Shown here: positions 26,263 through 35,135 of the stretch, in pieces | Numbering within the stretch: the first letter of the stretch is position 1 | Layout: the number at the start of each line of letters is the position of its first letter | Assembly: GCA_963782595.1 (NCBI GenBank) | Contig: CAWAKJ010000004.1 | Coordinates: 1 to 64,000, forward strand | Source of the DNA: JAMQPK01 sp963782595 | GTDB lineage: Bacteria > Acidobacteriota > Vicinamibacteria > Vicinamibacterales > JAMQPK01 | DNA: 64,000 nt | Direction: 5' to 3' | Notes under the pieces: generated by a model | The model's input: only the letters and a program-made list of their open reading frames with translations | Database searches by the model: none | Told to the model about the DNA's origin: nothing | Made by a program: the position numbers and the translations under genes

Positions 26263-27399
26263 TCAACTCTCCCCGAGTACGTCCTTCCAGAAGGCGATCA
26301 TGTCCCAGGTGTCTTGTACACCGGGCGTTGTCGCGATGTCGACGTGTGTCAGGAAGCCTCCGATGAGGTGACGTACACGCGTCTTGGGGCGCAGGTGCAC
26401 GGCGAGACGGGCGCTCTCGATAGCCGGGATGACGTTGTCGTCGCTGCCGTGAAGGAGATAGACCGGGGCGCCGGGTGCGGGCGAGCGTTCGGGTGAGAGC
26501 GCCGGATCCTGCCCGAGACGCGGGAGGTACGGCATGAGCCGGGCGCCGAGCGCGGCGACGTCGCGTTCGTTGACGTATCGCAGCAGTGTCGCCGAAGGTT
26601 CCGGCATTTCGGATGGCTTCGATCGCAGCGCCGCAAATAACTGTTCAGCCTTTGCCGGATCCGTTCGACGCAGCGCGGACGCTTCAAGGTAGCGCTCAAT
26701 CGCATTTCTGAGGGGACCGATCTGCTGCGGCGGGACGGCCAGCTCAGCGGCCTGGTGCAGCACGATGGCGACCGCGTAGTCATGCGGGAGATGCGGTGCC
26801 CCTTTGCCGCTGCACAGATAGTGGAGCACGCGCGGCAGATTTCCATGGCCGCCGAACGACACGACGTACGCGATGCGATCGCGTACCGATGGCCGGCCTG
26901 CTGCCACTACCGACAACCCGCCCGAAAAGCTCACGCCGATCAGCCCGACGCGCGGCGCGCCGAAGACATCCGGGTGCGCGACCATCCAGCTCGCTACGTC
27001 TTCGATCGTGTCGGTGACGCGCGCCGTCAGCTTGTACTGGGTCAGGTCGTGGATGTCGGGCGTCACCACCACGACGCCCGTGGCGGCGAGCTCGCGCGCG
27101 AGGCTCATCAAGCGAGGCTCATCGATGCCGACCGGGTGCACGCCGCCGACCAGCAGGGCGGCACGTGAGGGCCGACCATCTGGACGGAACACACGCACGC
27201 GGATGGTTCCAGCGCGAACCGTGATCGGCGCGACTGATTGCGTCACGTGTGCGGACGCCCATCCCGCGACCGTGCCGAGCGATCCCGATGTACCGGCTGC
27301 CCGGGCGATGAGCATCGCCGCTTTCCAGTACGGAGCGAGCGCCACGATGCCCGCCGAAGCCAGCATGATGGCGATGATGGTGCGAGCCGCGGCTTTCAT
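26263..27399 (-). CDS. Alpha/beta hydrolase with membrane anchor (378 aa)
   Basis: The N-terminal hydrophobic stretch TIIAIMLASAGIVALAPYW suggests an anchor or signal. The nucleophile elbow is VGLIGVSFSGGLSVV (G-x-S-x-G), and an acid and a base are supplied by LLHGSDDNVIPAIES and GFLTHVDIA near the end, so the triad is complete and the fold is that of dienelactone-hydrolase/acyl-hydrolase-type enzymes. Substrate unknown. The ATG at 27399 was preferred to one 42 bp further upstream because the latter would overlap cmk; a GGAAGG lies 13 bases before it. It is divergent from cmk with 23 bp between starts, so the two promoters must overlap. Confidence 0.82.
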   Translation of the reverse strand: MKAAARTIIAIMLASAGIVALAPYWKAAMLIARAAGTSGSLGTVAGWASAHVTQSVAPITVRAGTIRVRVFRPDGRPSRAALLVGGVHPVGIDEPRLMSLARELAATGVVVVTPDIHDLTQYKLTARVTDTIEDVASWMVAHPDVFGAPRVGLIGVSFSGGLSVVAAGRPSVRDRIAYVVSFGGHGNLPRVLHYLCSGKGAPHLPHDYAVAIVLHQAAELAVPPQQIGPLRNAIERYLEASALRRTDPAKAEQLFAALRSKPSEMPEPSATLLRYVNERDVAALGARLMPYLPRLGQDPALSPERSPAPGAPVYLLHGSDDNVIPAIESARLAVHLRPKTRVRHLIGGFLTHVDIATTPGVQDTWDMIAFWKDVLGES

Positions 27400-27422
27400 T
27401 CGAAGTAAAATTCCTTCCTGGA

Positions 27423-28103
27423 ATGAGCAGCCCCCGTTCACTCATTATCGCCATTGACGGCCCGTCCGGGGCCGGAAAGGGTACCGTTGCGCGCGAGCTC
27501 GCGCGTCGTCTCGAATACAGGCACCTCGATACCGGTGCGATGTACCGCGCCGTTGCATGGAAAGCCCTGCATGACGGTGTCTTGCTGGATGACGAGCCCG
27601 CGGTTGCGGCCATCGCGCAACGTGCTGTGCTGCAGGTCGGGACGGCGGGAGTCTTCATCGACGGGTACGACGTGACCATCGCGATCCGTACGCCCGAGAT
27701 CGATCGTGCATCAGCGGACGCCGCGCGGCTGCCCGACGTGCGCACCGCGCTCGTGGCGCGCCAGCGGAGAGAAGGTGAGGGCGGCGGCATCGTCATGGAA
27801 GGCCGCGATATCGGTTCTGTCGTGTTTCCTGACGCCGATGTGAAGATTTATCTCGACGCCTCTCCAGAAGAACGGGCGCGGCGACGGGCCGCCGATCCGT
27901 CGCACGGACTCAGCAAGGGGCCGGTCGTGGCCGATGTGGAGAGCGAGATGGCAGCCCGGGATCGTTCCGACCGCACGCGCGCGACATCCCCGCTCACAAA
28001 GGCCAAGGATGCCGTCGAAGTTGACACCACCGGCCTCTCGATCGATCAGACCGTCGAACGTGTCATGGCGATCGTCAGACAGACGATGGCGGCGATTGGC
28101 TGA
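27423..28103 (+). CDS. cmk: Cytidylate kinase
   Basis: 226-aa P-loop kinase phosphorylating CMP and dCMP. The Walker A motif is IAIDGPSGAGKGTVARELA near residue 9, then HLDTGAMYRAVAW, the substrate-binding MEGRDIGSVVFPDA, and lid residues EERARRRA near 140-150. Length and order are normal. In many genomes cmk is directly followed by rpsA; here rpsA follows 0.9 kb later with one opposing gene between, so the conserved neighbourhood is partly kept. Confidence 0.96.
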   Translation: MSSPRSLIIAIDGPSGAGKGTVARELARRLEYRHLDTGAMYRAVAWKALHDGVLLDDEPAVAAIAQRAVLQVGTAGVFIDGYDVTIAIRTPEIDRASADAARLPDVRTALVARQRREGEGGGIVMEGRDIGSVVFPDADVKIYLDASPEERARRRAADPSHGLSKGPVVADVESEMAARDRSDRTRATSPLTKAKDAVEVDTTGLSIDQTVERVMAIVRQTMAAIG

Positions 28104-28109
28104 GCCGCG

Positions 28110-28778
28110 TCAGTCTTCGTCGCGCCTGTTGCGGTCCTTGTAGTCTTCTGCGCTCGCCGGGTCGTATTCCCATCGGTGGCGGTCGCGATTCTCGATTTTT
28201 TCCGCGCCCTTCAACTCCTCCGTGTCCTGGTACTCGACGCCGAGCGCGCGGCCGATTTCCTCCACGACATCCTGATCGGGTGTCGGCATGTCGCCGCCGG
28301 GCGTTTCTTCGCCGCTCGAATACGCGTCGTTCCAGTCCGCGTCGACGTCGCCGCCCGTCAGCGTGGAGCCACCTTCGGTGTGCTCGCGCAGGCGCTGGCG
28401 ATACATGTTCTGGCCCGATTCGGCACCCGATGCCCGGGGCGAGTAGTCGAGGGTCGAGGGCGGCGTCGGCACCGTGTCGTCGTCGGTCAATCGCCGCCGC
28501 TCGCGCGAAAGCGCCGCAGGCTTCGGCCGGCTTACGGCGGCCTTTTTCGCCGGCGCCTTCGGTGCAGTCTTTTTCGCCGGGGCTTTCTTGCGCGACGGGG
28601 CTTTCTGACGTGGCGCGGCTTTGGCCGATCGGCGGGGCGACGGGCGGGAGCCGCGCGCGCGGGCGGACTTGCTCGTACCGGCCTTCCGTGCGGCGCCGGA
28701 CGCCTTACGGGTTGCTTTTTTACTCGTCTTTCGAGCGACCTTGCGCGTCCGTGGCTTCCCTTGGCGTTTAGCCATCAC
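28110..28778 (-). CDS. Histone-H1-like basic protein with DUF6335-like C-terminus
   Basis: The first 90 residues are a Lys/Ala/Arg/Pro-rich tail (KRQGKPRTRKVARKTSKKAT, then APAKKTAPKAPAKK) like bacterial histone-H1/HctB-type DNA-binding tails. The last 120 are acidic and ordered, with DWNDAYSSGEETPGGDMPTP, DQDVVEEIGRALGVEYQDTE and RHRWEYDPASAEDYKDR, the pattern of DUF6335. The pairing of a polycation with that domain is what stands out. DNA or RNA condensation is inferred from the tail only. It is on the strand opposite to cmk and rpsA. Confidence 0.68.
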   Translation of the reverse strand: MMAKRQGKPRTRKVARKTSKKATRKASGAARKAGTSKSARARGSRPSPRRSAKAAPRQKAPSRKKAPAKKTAPKAPAKKAAVSRPKPAALSRERRRLTDDDTVPTPPSTLDYSPRASGAESGQNMYRQRLREHTEGGSTLTGGDVDADWNDAYSSGEETPGGDMPTPDQDVVEEIGRALGVEYQDTEELKGAEKIENRDRHRWEYDPASAEDYKDRNRRDED

Positions 28779-28828
28779 TGGCGTCCTTTCAGCCCCCGGC
28801 AGACCCTCCCGACGGGTCGAGGCGTCCT

Positions 28829-28858
28829 TGACAGTTTACCCATAAGCTACCTACACTC
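28829..28858 (+). promoter_or_regulatory. Sigma70-type promoter for rpsA
   Basis: A perfect TTGACA at 28829-28834 and TACACT at 28853-28858 with 18 bp between. Transcription from about 28865 would give a leader of some 140 bases before the rpsA ATG at 29007, long enough for autogenous control by S1, and containing a REP-like hairpin at 28902-28934. Confidence 0.65.
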
Positions 28859-28901
28859 TAATGCTTATCGCGAATCAGCAGCCGCCGTAGTGTGCCTGCT
28901 T

Positions 28902-28934
28902 GCCCGCCGAAGCGCCAGAGGTGCGAAGGCGGGC
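28902..28934 (+). repeat. REP-like hairpin in the rpsA leader
   Basis: GCCCGCC at 28902-28908 pairs with GGCGGGC at 28928-28934; the inner part GAAGCGCCAGAGGTGCGAAG resembles the reverse complement of the elements at 30815 and 51096. Confidence 0.6.
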
Positions 28935-29006
28935 GCGAACATTCCGGGATGCCGGTGTCCCGTAACTTTATCGGCAATCGATCGACTTGAGGAGGACTTG
29001 TAAGGC

Positions 29007-30794
<1,788 letters not shown>

Positions 30795-30814
30795 ATTACG
30801 GTACGCAGTTAGAG

Positions 30815-30876
30815 CCGCGAGCGCCCGCCTTCGCCAAGGCTACGGCGGGCAAGGCGAAGTGGGCGCGGGCTCGCGG
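30815..30876 (+). repeat. REP-like palindromic element (copy 1)
   Basis: CCGCGAGC at 30815-30822 pairs with GCTCGCGG at 30869-30876; inside, CCGCCTTCGCCAAGGCTACG at 30825-30844 continues into GCGGG. The 25-base core 30825-30849 is identical to 51104-51128. It sits between rpsA and the IHF/HU gene. Confidence 0.8.
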
Positions 30877-30897
30877 ACGACTGAATAGGACGAAGAC

Positions 30898-31227
30898 ATG
30901 GACGATCAGGAGATCGCTGCGGCTCTCGGTGGAAGCATGACGAAAGCCGAGCTCGTGGAAGAAGTGTCGCGAGTCTCTGACCTCACGAAGAAGCATTCCG
31001 AGGTCATCGTCGACACGGTCTTTCGCAGCATCATCACCGCACTCCACCGCGGTGAGAAGATCGAGCTGAGAGGGTTTGGCAGCTTCCGCCTTCGCCGGCG
31101 CGAGCCGCGTAAAGGGCGGAACCCGAAGACCGGCGACAAGGTCGATGTGCCGCCGAAGAAGGTGCCGTACTTCAAGCCCGGCAAAGAGCTGAAAGAGCTT
31201 ATCAATCAGGAACCACCACAAGCCTAG
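30898..31227 (+). CDS. HU/IHF-family DNA-binding protein
   Basis: 109 aa; the core is typical of HU/IHF-beta: MTKAELVEEVSRVSDLTKKH, then VFRSIITALHRGEKIELRGF, GSFRLRRREPRKGRNPKTGD and VPYFKPGKELKELIN. Such proteins bend DNA. Two starts are possible: ATG 30898, used here, or ATG 30937 (MTKAEL), which has a better GGTGG site and gives 96 aa, the usual length. The position directly downstream of rpsA matches the order seen for ihfB in Proteobacteria. Confidence 0.92.
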   Translation: MDDQEIAAALGGSMTKAELVEEVSRVSDLTKKHSEVIVDTVFRSIITALHRGEKIELRGFGSFRLRRREPRKGRNPKTGDKVDVPPKKVPYFKPGKELKELINQEPPQA

Positions 31228-31231
31228 AACC

Positions 31232-31256
31232 AGGGATTAGTGATTCCCTAATCCCT
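31232..31256 (+). repeat. Heptamer hairpin immediately before the HIT start codon
   Basis: AGGGATTAG at 31232-31240 pairs perfectly with CTAATCCCT at 31248-31256 around a 7-base loop TGATTCC. The ATG of the HIT gene is the very next triplet, and no ribosome-binding sequence precedes it. Confidence 0.8.
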
Positions 31257-31748
31257 ATGGATCGCCTCTGGGCTCCATGGCGCCTCAGCTACGTGACCGC
31301 GGCTTCCACTCCCGTGTCCGAGTGCGTCTTCTGCGACGCCTATACAGGCCGCAGGGACGACCTCCTGCTCTTGCGCGGTCAGCACTGTTTCGTCATCCTC
31401 AACCTCTACCCGTATAACAACGGCCACCTGATGGTCGTGCCCAACCGGCATGTCTCGGCGCTCGAGGCGCTCGAGCCCGACGAGCAGATCGAGATGATGA
31501 CGCTGGCGCGGTGGTCGGAAATGGCCCTCAACGAGGCGTACCGTCCCCACGGCATCAACGTCGGGATCAATCTCGGAAAGGCGGCTGGCGCGGGCATCGA
31601 GAACCACCTCCATGTGCATTTCGTGCCGCGCTGGTCCGGCGACACGAACTTCATGACGGCGGTGGGCGAGACGCGCGTCCTGCCGGAAGAGCTGGCGGCG
31701 ACCGCGTTGCGCCTGAAACCGATATTCGAAAAGCTCGCTCGCGGATAG
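31257..31748 (+). CDS. HIT-family nucleotide hydrolase/phosphorylase
   Basis: 163 aa. The signature ENHLHVHFVPRW contains His-x-His-x-His; upstream is CVFCDAYTGR with a CxxC that can bind zinc, HCFVILNLYPYNNGHLMVVP is a conserved central block, and NVGINLGKAAGAGI precedes the active site. The group with VILNLYPYNNGHLM resembles Ap4A phosphorylase-like HIT proteins of Actinobacteria and Acidobacteria, which hydrolyse or phosphorolyse dinucleoside polyphosphates. Exact substrate unknown. The ATG abuts a hairpin. Confidence 0.9.
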   Translation: MDRLWAPWRLSYVTAASTPVSECVFCDAYTGRRDDLLLLRGQHCFVILNLYPYNNGHLMVVPNRHVSALEALEPDEQIEMMTLARWSEMALNEAYRPHGINVGINLGKAAGAGIENHLHVHFVPRWSGDTNFMTAVGETRVLPEELAATALRLKPIFEKLARG

Positions 31749-31770
31749 GGCGCAGGCTCGTGGCAGAGTC

Positions 31771-31836
31771 AGGGCAGATGGCAAATGGCAGATGGCAGAC
31801 GGTGCTCTCTGCCATAATCCCTCTGCCCTTTGCCAT
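31771..31836 (+). repeat. Inverted TGGCAGA heptamer arrays at the start of the phosphatase gene
   Basis: The left arm 31771-31799 has GCAGATGGCAAATGGCAGAT plus GGCAGA; the right arm 31808-31836 carries TCTGCCA, TCTGCCC and TTGCCAT in the opposite sense. The ATG of the next gene (31835) overlaps the last unit. Confidence 0.82.
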
Positions 31837-33742
31837 GACATCTTCACGTGCGAATGCCCTGCAAGTACGTGGGTTCGTCGTTCTGCTGGCGCTGACGACG
31901 GTGTTCGCGCAGGATGCCCCGAAGCCGCGCAACGCGATTGTCTTCGTCGCCGACGGCCTTCGCCACGCGTCCGTGAATGCCGCCGACACGCCGGCGTTCT
32001 CGAGAGTCCGGACCGAGGGCGTGTATTTCGCCAACAGCCACTCGGTCTTTCCGACACAGACCCTGCCGAATGCGGCGGCAATTGCCACCGGCCACCATCC
32101 CGGCGACACCGGCCAGTTCGCCAACCAGATCTTCACCGGCTATCCGCTTTTCGAGCGCGGGAATTTCGGCCGCCGGCGCGGCACGATGGTGCCGGAGGTC
32201 GAGGACGGGATCGTACTGGCCGACCTCAACGATCACTTCGGCGGCAACTATCTGCGGGAAGCCTCGCTACTGGCGTACGCCCGGGCATACGGCCGCAACA
32301 CAGCATCGCTCGGCAAGACCGGCCCCGTCGCGTTGCAGGATTCGGCGGACGTCGCTCCGGTTCGAGGCGTGCTGCGCGACCCGATCACGATCATCATCGA
32401 CGGTACGGCCGGCGCGCCAGGCGGCGTGCGGTTGAGAGAGGAGACGATCGCCCTCCTGAAGTCCGCGGGACTCGCCACCGCACCACCGTCGGCGAGCGCT
32501 GAACAGCAGCAATGGTTTGCCGACGCGGCGACCAAAGCCATACTCCCCGCCTTCGCCAAGAGCCCGGAACCGTTCCTGCTGGTGTTCTGGTCGGGCGAGC
32601 CGGACGAGACGCAACACGCCCAGGGCGACAGCCTGAATCGGCTCACACCCGGGATTAACGGCCAGACCTCGAAGTCGGCCGTTCAGAATGCCGATCGCAC
32701 TCTCAAGCAGATTCTCGACTATCTGGATCGGCATCCCGAGGTACGCGAGAACACGAACGTGTTCGTCACGTCCGACCACGGCTTTTCGACGGTGAGCCGG
32801 AGAGACATCGATGCGTCAGGACGCGCGACGGGCAGCTATTCGGCGACACTGACGTATGTGGACCAGTCGGGCCGGCAGGACGTGCAGACCGGCCATCTGC
32901 CGCCTGGCTTTCTCGCCATCGATCTTGCGCATCACCTGAACCTGCCGTTGTACGACCCCGCGCTGCAGACGACAGAGGAGCGTGGAGGCGCACGCTACAT
33001 GAGGGTCGACCCAACGCTGACACAGAGCGGCAGCGACATCCGGCAGCGCCCGTCATCCGGCGCCGCGCTCATCGGCGGCAGCGGTCGAGTGTCGAAACCG
33101 ACAGATGCGACGATCGTCGTCGCGCAGACGTCGATTTACGTGCCCGACAACGATGACGACATGGTGGCGCGCGTCGTGCGATTTCTGGCGACGCAGGACT
33201 ATGTTGGCGGCATCTTCGTCAACAACCGATTCGGACAGATGCCCGGCGCCCTGCGGATGAGCGACATCCACCTCATCGGCTCCGCCACGCTGCCCAAGCC
33301 GGCCGTGGCGATCAATTTCAAGAGCTTCCTGCTCGATGCGTCCAGCCCGCACTTGACCGGCGTCATCGTCGGGGGGATACGGCAGCACGGACAGGGTGAT
33401 CACGGATCGCTTTCGCGCGCGAACACGTTCAACAACATGGCTGCCATCGGCCCTGACTTCAAGCGGGGGTTCGTCGATACGGCTCCGGTCGGCAACGCGG
33501 ACATCCAGCCGACGCTGGCGCACGTGATGAAGATGAAGATGCCGAGCCTCGGCAAGCTCCGGGGGCGTGTCATCACGGAAGCGCTGGCCGGCGGCCCGAC
33601 GCCGCCGCGATTTGCGAGCCGTATCCTGCGCTCGCGCCCGGCCGACGACTCATCGCTGTCGACGGTGTTGATGTATCAGATAGTTGGCGATCAGGTTTAT
33701 CTGGACGAAGCGTGTTTTACGCGCGCAGACACATGTCGATAG
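31835..33742 (+). CDS. Alkaline-phosphatase-superfamily phosphodiesterase/nucleotidase (635 aa)
   Basis: After a signal-like leader (VRGFVVLLALTTVFAQ), the metalloenzyme core begins NAIVFVADGLRHASVNAADT with the metal-binding Asp, then SVFPTQTLPNAAAIATGHHP (nucleophile Thr region), PFLLVFWSGEPDETQHAQGD and VFVTSDHGFSTVSRRDI with Asp-His metal ligands, and GDHGSLSRANTFNNMAAIGP near the end. This fits type I phosphodiesterase/nucleotide pyrophosphatase enzymes exported to the periplasm. Substrate not determinable. The ATG at 31835 lies in the repeat; no ribosome site is obvious. The frame is open further upstream, but conservation and the signal start at this ATG. Confidence 0.8.
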   Translation: MTSSRANALQVRGFVVLLALTTVFAQDAPKPRNAIVFVADGLRHASVNAADTPAFSRVRTEGVYFANSHSVFPTQTLPNAAAIATGHHPGDTGQFANQIFTGYPLFERGNFGRRRGTMVPEVEDGIVLADLNDHFGGNYLREASLLAYARAYGRNTASLGKTGPVALQDSADVAPVRGVLRDPITIIIDGTAGAPGGVRLREETIALLKSAGLATAPPSASAEQQQWFADAATKAILPAFAKSPEPFLLVFWSGEPDETQHAQGDSLNRLTPGINGQTSKSAVQNADRTLKQILDYLDRHPEVRENTNVFVTSDHGFSTVSRRDIDASGRATGSYSATLTYVDQSGRQDVQTGHLPPGFLAIDLAHHLNLPLYDPALQTTEERGGARYMRVDPTLTQSGSDIRQRPSSGAALIGGSGRVSKPTDATIVVAQTSIYVPDNDDDMVARVVRFLATQDYVGGIFVNNRFGQMPGALRMSDIHLIGSATLPKPAVAINFKSFLLDASSPHLTGVIVGGIRQHGQGDHGSLSRANTFNNMAAIGPDFKRGFVDTAPVGNADIQPTLAHVMKMKMPSLGKLRGRVITEALAGGPTPPRFASRILRSRPADDSSLSTVLMYQIVGDQVYLDEACFTRADTCR

Positions 33743-33753
33743 CAAGTCTCTAA

Positions 33754-33941
33754 ATCAGGAGATTAGGAGATCAGGAGGAATTCGGCAAAAGCGAGAACAC
33801 GACGACGCGACGAGCGCGACGACGCGACGTCGATGCCTCCGACGGAGGCACTTGACGCATCACACAGATTGGGGGACGTTCAGTCTCTTGGGAGAGAAGA
33901 AATCCTTTTGAGAGATTTCCTCCTGATCTCCTAATCTCCTG
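33754..33941. mobile_element. 188-bp element with perfect 25-bp terminal inverted repeats
   Basis: Bases 33754-33778 start CAGGAGATTAGGAGATCAGG and are the exact reverse complement of 33917-33941. The arms themselves consist of 8-mers (AGGAGATT, AGGAGATC, AGGAGGAA). The 138-bp interior has no gene and contains GCCTCCGACGGAGGC (palindrome, 33835-33849) and a 21-base word at 33795-33815 that recurs at 49441-49461. The element exactly fills the space between two convergent genes; it is non-autonomous and MITE-like. Confidence 0.6.
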
Positions 33942-35126
33942 TTATGAACCCAGTATCTGTTTGGCAATAGTCTGCAACTGCAGGTTGGTTGTGCCTTCGT
34001 AAATCTGTCCGATCTTCGCGTCGCGATAGAGCTTTTCCACCGGATAGTCCTTGACGTAACCGTACCCGCCGAACAACTGCACGGCCAATGAGCTGATGTG
34101 CTCGGCGGCGTCGGCCGCGAAGAGCTTGCACATCGCGGCCGGCGTGAGGAACGCCTCGCCATGGTCGCGCAGACGGGCGGCGTTGTAGACGAGCAGGCGC
34201 GCGGCTTCGAGCTCGGTTGCCGCGCGTGCGAGATCGAACTGCACTCCCTGGAAATCGGCGATCGCCTTGCCGAACTGTTTGCGTTCCTTCGTATACCGAA
34301 TGGCGTGGTCGAGCGCTCCCCGTGCGAGACCGATCATCTGCGCGCCGATGCCGATCCGTCCTTCGTTGAGCGTCTCAATCGCGACCTTGTAACCCCGTCC
34401 GACCTCGCCGAGCACGTTGGCGCGAGGCACGCGGCAATCCTCGAGCAACAACTCGCACGTACTGCTGGCACGTATCCCGAGCTTGTCTTCCTTCTTGCCG
34501 ACCGAGAACCCCGGGAATCCGCGTTCGATGAGAAAGGCGGTGATGCCCCGGTAACCCGCTTCGGGATTCACCGTGGCAAAGACGATGAACAGGTCCGCTT
34601 CATTGGCATTGGTGATCCACAACTTGCGGCCGTTCAGCCGGAATTCGCCGCCCGCCTCGACGGCCCTGGTCGCCAGCGCGAACGCATCGCTGCCGGAGCC
34701 GGATTCGGACAAGGCGTAGGCCCCGACGGCCGCTGTTGCGAGCCTCGGTAGATACTGTGCCTTTTGATCGTCCGAGCCCCACCGAAGCAGGGCGTTGATG
34801 ACCAGCGTGTTCTGTACGTCGACGAGTACGCCGACTGACGGATCCACGCTCGACAGGGCTTCGACGGCCAGCACGGAATGGAAGAACGTTGCGCCCGCGC
34901 CGCCCTGTGTTTCGGGGATCTCGATGCCCATCAGGCCCATTTCGAACAGCCGGTCGATGAGGCTCCGCGGCATCGTCGCCTGGTGGTCCATCTCACGGAC
35001 CAGGGGCCGGATCTCGCGGTCGGCGAACTCCAGGACGCTGGCCCGGAAGAGCGTTTCGTCTTCTGTCAAACGGGACAGCGGAGCCGGATATTCAGCAGCT
35101 TTCTCCACGGCGCGGAATGTTATCAT
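33942..35126 (-). CDS. Acyl-CoA dehydrogenase
   Basis: 394-aa FAD enzyme of fatty-acid or branched-chain acid oxidation. Recognised blocks: GLMGIEIPETQGGAGATFFH, AYALSESGSGSDAFALATRA (FAD-binding signature), FRLNGRKLWITNANEADLFI, DKLGIRASSTCELLLEDCRV, and the C-terminal LFGGYGYVKDYPVEKLYRDA with QIYEGTTNLQLQTIAKQ, which carries the catalytic Glu of short-chain/butyryl-type enzymes. Specificity is not certain. The ATG at 35126 is the best start for the conserved N-terminus, but it lies only 9 bp from the divergent VWA start. The stop abuts the inverted-repeat element. Confidence 0.92.
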   Translation of the reverse strand: MITFRAVEKAAEYPAPLSRLTEDETLFRASVLEFADREIRPLVREMDHQATMPRSLIDRLFEMGLMGIEIPETQGGAGATFFHSVLAVEALSSVDPSVGVLVDVQNTLVINALLRWGSDDQKAQYLPRLATAAVGAYALSESGSGSDAFALATRAVEAGGEFRLNGRKLWITNANEADLFIVFATVNPEAGYRGITAFLIERGFPGFSVGKKEDKLGIRASSTCELLLEDCRVPRANVLGEVGRGYKVAIETLNEGRIGIGAQMIGLARGALDHAIRYTKERKQFGKAIADFQGVQFDLARAATELEAARLLVYNAARLRDHGEAFLTPAAMCKLFAADAAEHISSLAVQLFGGYGYVKDYPVEKLYRDAKIGQIYEGTTNLQLQTIAKQILGS

Positions 35127-35135
35127 CGGGGGGTC

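Noticed and set aside
33795..33815. Transposase remnant in the 188-bp element
   Set aside because: All six frames of the interior are short and show no transposase motif; the element is at most non-autonomous.
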